9,668 nucleotides of DNA. Origin: Candidatus Poseidoniales archaeon (GTDB lineage Archaea > Thermoplasmatota > Poseidoniia > Poseidoniales > Poseidoniaceae). Location of the stretch: assembly GCA_003602535.1 (NCBI GenBank), contig QQSA01000083.1, forward strand, positions 1 through 9,668, read 5' to 3'. The position numbers were made by a program, and so were the translations under genes. Within the stretch, counting starts at the first letter, position 1. Each line of letters opens with the position of its first letter. Shown piece by piece: positions 5,562 to 9,668 of the stretch. The notes under the pieces were generated by a model. That model was given only the letters and a program-made list of their open reading frames with translations. It did not search any database and was not told where the DNA came from.

Positions 5562-6983
5562 ATGAAAGTTAGAAAGTGTAAGGTCCTAGTTATCGGTGCT
5601 GGTCCAGGTGGATATGTCGCTGCAATTCGTTCAGCACAATTAGGCATGGACACAGTTATTGTAGAAGGAGAAAAAGCAGGTGGTACTTGTTTAATCAGAG
5701 GATGTATACCATCCAAAGCAATGATTCATGCTGCCCACAAGTTCCACGATCTTGCTAAGCACGCCAAAGATGGAGGGCACATGGGAATTTCAATTCCCGG
5801 TCCTGCTGAAATCGAAATGGCAGGACTAAAAGGTTGGAAAGATGACATTGTAAACCGTTTAAACAAGGGTGTAGAGCAACTTTTGAAGAAATCAGGTGCT
5901 GAATTAATTATTGGCTGGGCAGAATTCAAAGATGCAAAGACCGTCGTTGTTGGAGACACTCAAATTGAGGCAGAGAATGTGATTCTAGCCAATGGAAGCG
6001 TGCCAATTGAATTACCATTCATGAAATACGGAGATGGAGTCATTTCTAGTAGAGAGGCACTTGACATTGACGAGAAACTCGAACATCTTGTTGTCGTTGG
6101 TGGAGGCTACATCGGGCTTGAATTAGGAATTGTCCACCGAATGCTAGGTGCAGAAGTCACTATTGTTGAAGCAATGGATAGCGTTCTACCAATATTTGAC
6201 AAAGAATTGCGAAGGCCACTGGAATTATTCCTAAAGAAGAACAAGGTCAAAGTAAACACTGGAGTATTTGCTAAAGGTGTTGAGAAATTGGACAATGGCA
6301 AATTGAAACTAAACTACATCGATAAAAATCACGCTGATGATGAATCAAAGATGCAATCTGTAGAAGCAGACAGAGTGCTTGTTACCGTTGGTCGCAGACC
6401 ACGCAGCGAAGGACTTGCACCTACGGGAGTTGCACTAAATGAGCGTGGCTTCGTAAAGGTAAACGATCAGTGCCAAACAAATATGAAAGGTGTTTATGCA
6501 ATTGGGGATTTGACTGACCTTGGAGAAATGCTTGCACATGTTGCATCTTTCCAAGGAGAGATGGTTGCAGAAATCATTGCTGGCCATAACCGCGCTTACA
6601 ATCCTGTTGCTGTACCTGCAATCGTATTCACAGAACCAGAAATCGTTTCGGTTGGAATGTCACCAGATGAGGCTAAAGAAGCAGGACATCCGGTGATAAC
6701 TGGCAAATTCCCTCTTGCTGCTAATGGAAGATCACTTACTCAAGAAGCCGAAAAGACTGGTGGATTCGTTAGAGTCGTTGCAAGAGAAGACGACCATCGT
6801 ATCTTAGGGGTACAAGCAGTTGGCACTCACGTTAGTGAATTGGTTGGAGAATGGACTTTAGCTCTTGAAATGGGGGCATTATTGGAAGATATTGCTGGCA
6901 CAATACATGCACATCCTACGATGACTGAGATGACTCATGAAGCAGTACTAGCCACTCTTGGACATGCGATTCATATCGCTTGA
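5562..6983 (+). CDS. lpdV: dihydrolipoyl dehydrogenase (E3), LPD-val type
   Basis: E3 reoxidises the dihydrolipoyl arm of E2 and passes electrons through FAD to NAD+. It has 473 residues, normal for the family. Seen: FAD-binding GAGPGGYVAAIRSAQLG at 12-28; redox cysteines C43 and C48 in GGTCLIRGCIPSK; NAD-binding GGGYIGLELG from about 180; the second FAD motif VYAIGDLTD; and the catalytic pair His451-Glu456 in HAHPTMTE. The disulfide motif reads CLIRGC, whereas most E3 proteins have CLNxGC. ISSREAL, VGRRPRSEG, GEMVAEIIAG and the end LGHAIHI match Pseudomonas LPD-val, the E3 dedicated to the branched-chain complex. It is the last gene of the operon and ends 27 nt from the convergent membrane protein gene, with no strong T-run terminator in between. 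Confidence 0.96.
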   Translation: MKVRKCKVLVIGAGPGGYVAAIRSAQLGMDTVIVEGEKAGGTCLIRGCIPSKAMIHAAHKFHDLAKHAKDGGHMGISIPGPAEIEMAGLKGWKDDIVNRLNKGVEQLLKKSGAELIIGWAEFKDAKTVVVGDTQIEAENVILANGSVPIELPFMKYGDGVISSREALDIDEKLEHLVVVGGGYIGLELGIVHRMLGAEVTIVEAMDSVLPIFDKELRRPLELFLKKNKVKVNTGVFAKGVEKLDNGKLKLNYIDKNHADDESKMQSVEADRVLVTVGRRPRSEGLAPTGVALNERGFVKVNDQCQTNMKGVYAIGDLTDLGEMLAHVASFQGEMVAEIIAGHNRAYNPVAVPAIVFTEPEIVSVGMSPDEAKEAGHPVITGKFPLAANGRSLTQEAEKTGGFVRVVAREDDHRILGVQAVGTHVSELVGEWTLALEMGALLEDIAGTIHAHPTMTEMTHEAVLATLGHAIHIA

Positions 6984-7010
6984 ATACCTTTAATCAATAT
7001 TCATTCAGTA

Positions 7011-7883
7011 TTACCATTGCTGATATGGATCTGGCTTTTGATAATATTGGGTTTGATCCTGGTAAAGAGGTTGTTGTGGCTGGAAGTACTGTTGCTGTTG
7101 CATTGGTGAATTGAAATTTCCACCACCTTTTCTTCCAGCAACTAGTGCAATTACTCCTGCAACTACAGCTAAAAATCCGCCAACTAGTGTTAATATGAAA
7201 TTAACACCTAAGTCCCATTCACCTTGGTTTAAGTCTATCTTTTCATCAGGTAGTAAAATCAACCAAAGAATTGTAGAAGCGCACATTAGTAAGCCCGATG
7301 TAATTCCAACAAAACCACCGGATAGTCTTACTCCTGAGTGAGCAACAAATGCAGATATGACACATATTATCATCGAAGTTATTGCTGTTCCAAAACCGAT
7401 CCATAATAAAATGGTACCAGTAGTTCCAGCGCTTTCCGATTGACAAACACCATCTCTCTCATCTTTAGTTTCCTCTTCATATTCAGAAGAATAATCACCA
7501 TCATCAATAATATCGTCATAATTTTCTTCTAACAGTTCACACCTATCTGACAGTTCCATTGTCAATATTAGTGTATTATCATCTATGCACTCAGCATTTT
7601 GCCCTCGTTGTTCACTAGCACTATCCTCAAGATCATCATCGCATTGATCTTCATAATATCCATCCGCAAATTCACTAAAATCATATGTCATAACAAGGTT
7701 GTTTAATCCACTGGAGAAAGAAACTCCCTCAACTTCACTTTCTTCTCCATCATAGTCCTTTTCAACAAATTCGTCAGATACTCTCCATGATTCCATGAAG
7801 AGACCCAATGTCGAAGTTGTTATTGCGACTGCAAGTAGAACCACCGAAATCCAAATGATACCTGAAGTACGAGTTCTTGCCAT
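7011..7883 (-). CDS. four-helix membrane protein with acidic four-cysteine loop, paralog 1
   Basis: No known family is recognised. The 290-residue protein has helix 1 at about 9-30, a large loop at 31-155, helices at about 156-180, 187-211 and 228-249, then a 40-residue tail. Positive residues at the N-terminus, between helices 2 and 3 and after helix 4 place the large loop outside and the tail inside, the same topology as claudins, although no homology is claimed. The loop has about 42 Asp/Glu in residues 31-150 and four cysteines (81, 99, 115, 147), which could form two disulfides. The tail is rich in Gln, Tyr and Pro and ends YYQKPDPYQQW. The next gene is a clear paralog with similar N-terminus, helices, NYDDI motif, cysteine number and tail. 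A TATA-like box 22-28 nt before ATG 7883 suggests its own leaderless transcript. Metal binding or surface interaction by the acidic loop is only speculation. Confidence 0.8.
   Translation of the reverse strand: MARTRTSGIIWISVVLLAVAITTSTLGLFMESWRVSDEFVEKDYDGEESEVEGVSFSSGLNNLVMTYDFSEFADGYYEDQCDDDLEDSASEQRGQNAECIDDNTLILTMELSDRCELLEENYDDIIDDGDYSSEYEEETKDERDGVCQSESAGTTGTILLWIGFGTAITSMIICVISAFVAHSGVRLSGGFVGITSGLLMCASTILWLILLPDEKIDLNQGEWDLGVNFILTLVGGFLAVVAGVIALVAGRKGGGNFNSPMQQQQYFQPQQPLYQDQTQYYQKPDPYQQW
7012..7055. repeat. 44-bp near-identical direct repeat, copy 1
   Basis: It matches 7943-7986 in 43 of 44 bases by eye. It encodes the conserved C-terminal tail of paralog 1, including PDPYQQW, and extends to one base of the stop codon. 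Synonymous positions are conserved as well as the residues. Confidence 0.8.
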
Positions 7884-7901
7884 GAAGCCAATTTCGGCTG
7901 C

Positions 7902-7918
7902 AGATACTTAACTATTGA
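7902..7918 (-). promoter_or_regulatory. TATA-like promoter element of paralog 1
   Basis: On the minus strand it reads TCAATAGTTAAGTATCT. It is shared with the element before paralog 2 with one difference, and both end exactly 18 nt before the ATG. The TTAAGTA core spans -28 to -22, right for an archaeal TATA box and a leaderless mRNA. Confidence 0.65.
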
Positions 7919-7941
7919 TACTACACTCAACCATCAATTGA

Positions 7942-8769
7942 CTACCATTGCTGATATGGATCTGGCTGTTGATAATATTGGGTTTGTTCATTGTAAAACT
8001 GTTCTTGCTGATTGAAATCCTGTTGTTGATAAGCAGGGGAACTGTAACTTCTTCCGCCACTTCTTTTGGCTAAGAAGGCAATGAAACCTGCAACCAATGA
8101 AAGGAATCCACCAGCAAGTGTAAGATAGAAATTGAAACCTGCCTGCCAATCATTATCTTCTCCAGCTATACCATCAGGAAGCATCATTGAATACAATAAA
8201 ACAGATAATCCCATCACGAGTCCACCAGATAGTGCTGTTATACCTCCAATTATTCGTGTCACAGAATCACGACTGATGGCAGACACAATACAAAGTATTG
8301 ACGAAAGACATGCTAGACCAAATCCGATCCAAAGAACAATCTTAGTAGTCTCTCCTGCGCTCTTAGTATCTTCACAAGCCTCTATATCTTCTTTTATTTC
8401 GGCGTCATCATCTATTTCAAAAGCCATTGCTATTTCTTCAAGATTATCACACATATCTGATGCATCTGCTGAATTTTTGGAAGGAACATCATCAATATCG
8501 TCATAATTATCTTGAGAATCTTCAACCCCCTCAACCATGAAAATCATCATCATCTTGCACCATTCTTCTTCTTCATCATCATCAATTACTGAACAATCAT
8601 AAGCTATTGTAGTCAATCCCCAACTTCGGGATGGTTCATCATCATCTCGTTCATCTTCGTCATCTACTCTCCATGAATCCATGAAAAGACCCATTGCTGA
8701 AGTTGCAATTGATATTGCAATTAGAATCACTGAAATCAGGATAAGACCTGATGTGCGACTTCCTGCCAT
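7942..8769 (-). CDS. four-helix membrane protein with acidic four-cysteine loop, paralog 2
   Basis: No known family is recognised. It has 275 residues with the layout of the neighbouring paralog: helix 1 at about 8-29, acidic loop at 31-140, helices at about 142-165, 172-197 and 211-234, and a Gln/Tyr-rich tail ending YYQQPDPYQQW. The loop holds about 41 Asp/Glu in residues 31-137 and four cysteines (59, 71, 107, 132). It is otherwise poorly alignable with paralog 1 except for NYDDI, while the helices and both termini are well conserved. This suggests the loop evolves fast under a constraint on charge and cysteines. The start ATG 8769 is supported by matching N-termini (RTSG, TS..GLFM.SWRV) and by the shared promoter box 18 nt upstream. 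Its stop lies 58 nt before the ATG of paralog 1, so the two look like a tandem duplication with separate promoters. Confidence 0.8.
   Translation of the reverse strand: MAGSRTSGLILISVILIAISIATSAMGLFMDSWRVDDEDERDDDEPSRSWGLTTIAYDCSVIDDDEEEEWCKMMMIFMVEGVEDSQDNYDDIDDVPSKNSADASDMCDNLEEIAMAFEIDDDAEIKEDIEACEDTKSAGETTKIVLWIGFGLACLSSILCIVSAISRDSVTRIIGGITALSGGLVMGLSVLLYSMMLPDGIAGEDNDWQAGFNFYLTLAGGFLSLVAGFIAFLAKRSGGRSYSSPAYQQQDFNQQEQFYNEQTQYYQQPDPYQQW
7943..7986. repeat. 44-bp near-identical direct repeat, copy 2
   Basis: This is the partner of 7012-7055, differing by one base (g at 7968). It encodes the C-terminal tail of paralog 2. The similarity drops abruptly on the side away from the stop codon, after the shared TTTG. 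Confidence 0.8.
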
Positions 8770-8787
8770 GGTTGTGATTCTGAGCGT

Positions 8788-8804
8788 AGATACTTAATTA
8801 TTGA
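8788..8804 (-). promoter_or_regulatory. TATA-like promoter element of paralog 2
   Basis: On the minus strand it reads TCAATAATTAAGTATCT and ends 18 nt before ATG 8769. It is identical in spacing to the paralog 1 element, with 16 of 17 bases shared, while the 18 nt between element and ATG have diverged. Confidence 0.65.
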
Positions 8805-8817
8805 GGGAAATGTGGCC

Positions 8818-9282
8818 TCATAAGGATAATCCTAAGAGTGCGAAAAATGCAATGAGTGCTGCAATAATTCCAAAGATTATGTCAAAAATCATACCAGTTG
8901 TAGATCCTCCACTAGGCTGGCCAACTGATAATTGCCAATCGGCTTTACCCTTGTAAAATGCAGCATCAAGGAAGGCAGCTACTGCAAAAGAAGAACAGCA
9001 TGCTGAGCCGGCTAATCCCATAAGTGCATCTGAATTTGACTCCATTCCAAAAACCGAGAATATACCGTAGACAAAAATTCCTACAGCAAGAGCGACATAT
9101 GACCAATTTCGGTAATTTACCTCAGGTGTATAATTCAAAGGAATGTAAACTACTGGTTGTTGATATTGCGGCTGAGCATATTGCATTCCTGGTTGAATAT
9201 TTTGCATTGCAGGCTGCACATTCTCTTGAGTAACAATAAATTGTGTCTCAGGCCTTTGTTGAGGCGGTTCGCCAGGATACAT
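8818..9282 (-). CDS. small three-helix membrane protein with Gln/Pro-rich N-terminus
   Basis: No family is recognised. It has 154 residues. The first 55 are hydrophilic and rich in Gln, Pro, Tyr and Met, with three imperfect seven-residue units at 21-41 (NVQPAMQ, NIQPGMQ, YAQPQYQ). Hydrophobic helices follow at about 61-79, 87-109 and 129-153, with a Cys-Cys pair inside the second. A Gly/Ser-rich stretch joins helices 2 and 3. The low-complexity composition resembles the tails of the two neighbouring paralogs, but here it is N-terminal. The start ATG 9282 is supported by TATTAATA at -30 to -23. The stop lies 48 nt from the next ATG, and that gap holds the neighbour's promoter, so the genes are probably separate transcripts. 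Confidence 0.72.
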   Translation of the reverse strand: MYPGEPPQQRPETQFIVTQENVQPAMQNIQPGMQYAQPQYQQPVVYIPLNYTPEVNYRNWSYVALAVGIFVYGIFSVFGMESNSDALMGLAGSACCSSFAVAAFLDAAFYKGKADWQLSVGQPSGGSTTGMIFDIIFGIIAALIAFFALLGLSL

Positions 9283-9304
9283 ATGACTGTTAATTGGTTC
9301 TGAC

Positions 9305-9312
9305 TATTAATA
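9305..9312 (-). promoter_or_regulatory. TATA-like box of the small three-helix protein gene
   Basis: TATTAATA on the minus strand lies at -30 to -23 from ATG 9282, the same window as the other boxes. It differs from the 17-bp element shared by the paralogs. Confidence 0.5.
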
Positions 9313-9316
9313 TTCA

Positions 9317-9667
9317 CTAAAAATTGTACATTCCAGTTCGACCATCAACAAGACTTGTGATTAACATGCCTTTTACCATCCCAAATAATCCAATGTTTAA
9401 ATTTACTTTATATGAATACCCATTTGGGAATGTTATGATTCCTTGAGCGCCTGAAAAAATAGTAATTCCTTGTAAAGGAAGTTTTCCAATTACCATTCCG
9501 TTTGCAAGTTTAGAAGTAAAAGTTCGAGCTAATGTTCCAAAAGAAACCTGCTCATTAATTCCAGCAACTGGATCATTAATCATCACAATCAACTTAACAG
9601 TAGGGAAAAATCGATTTTTCAATAATTGAACATTTATTGCTTGATTTGCTTGGTATTGCTGGACCAT
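9317..9667 (-). CDS. unknown beta-rich protein, possibly truncated by the right window edge
   Basis: The reading frame gives 116 residues from an ATG at 9667, one base from the window edge, so the true start may lie outside. No membrane helix, signal peptide or known motif is seen. Residues alternate hydrophobic and polar with many glycines (for example KLPLQGITIFSG and GLFGMVKGML), which suggests beta strands and turns. It begins with a Gln-rich stretch (MVQQYQANQAINVQ). It is unlike its Q/Y-rich neighbours in having few acidic residues and no hydrophobic helices. The stop lies 34 nt from the next ATG, a gap that holds a TATA-like box. No function can be assigned. Confidence 0.6.
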   Translation of the reverse strand: MVQQYQANQAINVQLLKNRFFPTVKLIVMINDPVAGINEQVSFGTLARTFTSKLANGMVIGKLPLQGITIFSGAQGIITFPNGYSYKVNLNIGLFGMVKGMLITSLVDGRTGMYNF

Positions 9668-9668
9668 A

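Noticed and set aside
6984..7010. Possible bidirectional terminator between lpdV and the convergent membrane protein gene.
   Set aside because: The 27-nt gap has neither a stable inverted repeat nor a run of four or more T.
1047..8636. A 13-base word, CTTCGGGATGGTT, occurs at 1047-1059 and 8624-8636.
   Set aside because: The second copy lies inside the acidic-loop coding region of paralog 2 with no shared context; it is short enough to be chance.

Overview
The window looks like a chromosomal segment of an archaeon, most likely an uncultured marine planktonic euryarchaeon (Thermoplasmatota, Poseidoniia/MGII type). Direct evidence for an archaeon is the class II tRNA-Leu with the archaeal-style 5' body and an encoded CCA. 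In addition, several first-in-transcript genes have a TATA-like box about 22-30 nt upstream of the start codon, as in leaderless archaeal transcripts, whereas genes inside the operon carry GAGG/GGAG Shine-Dalgarno motifs. The lineage itself is a guess from gene style, A+T-rich codons and Q/P/Y-rich membrane protein tails; no marker gene settles it.

Left edge (1-976): the N-terminal 20 codons of a secreted or membrane-anchored protein run off the left edge on the minus strand. Diverging from it is tRNA-Leu(UAA), which lies tail to tail with a pteridine-reductase-like (PTR1/FolM type) short-chain dehydrogenase.

Centre (about 1078-6983): five plus-strand genes with gaps of 2-10 nt form what is very probably one operon: lipA, bkdA1 (E1 alpha), bkdA2 (E1 beta), bkdB (E2) and lpdV (E3). 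Order, lengths and local sequence motifs match the branched-chain 2-oxoacid dehydrogenase operon known from Pseudomonas, with lipoyl synthase added in front. Together they would oxidise the 2-oxoacids from valine, leucine and isoleucine to branched acyl-CoA and NADH. LipA would supply the sulfurs of the lipoyl arm on E2; no octanoyltransferase or lipoate ligase is visible here.

Right part (7011-9667, minus strand): two paralogous four-helix membrane proteins with very acidic four-cysteine extracellular loops and Q/Y/P-rich tails; a small three-helix membrane protein with a Q/P-rich N-terminus; and a beta-rich unknown protein that reaches the right edge. The two paralogs share a 17-bp promoter element at exactly the same distance from their ATGs and a near-identical 44-bp 3' end. 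This accessory cluster is the least explained part. No mobile element, CRISPR array or origin was seen, and no gene-free stretch exceeds about 120 nt.
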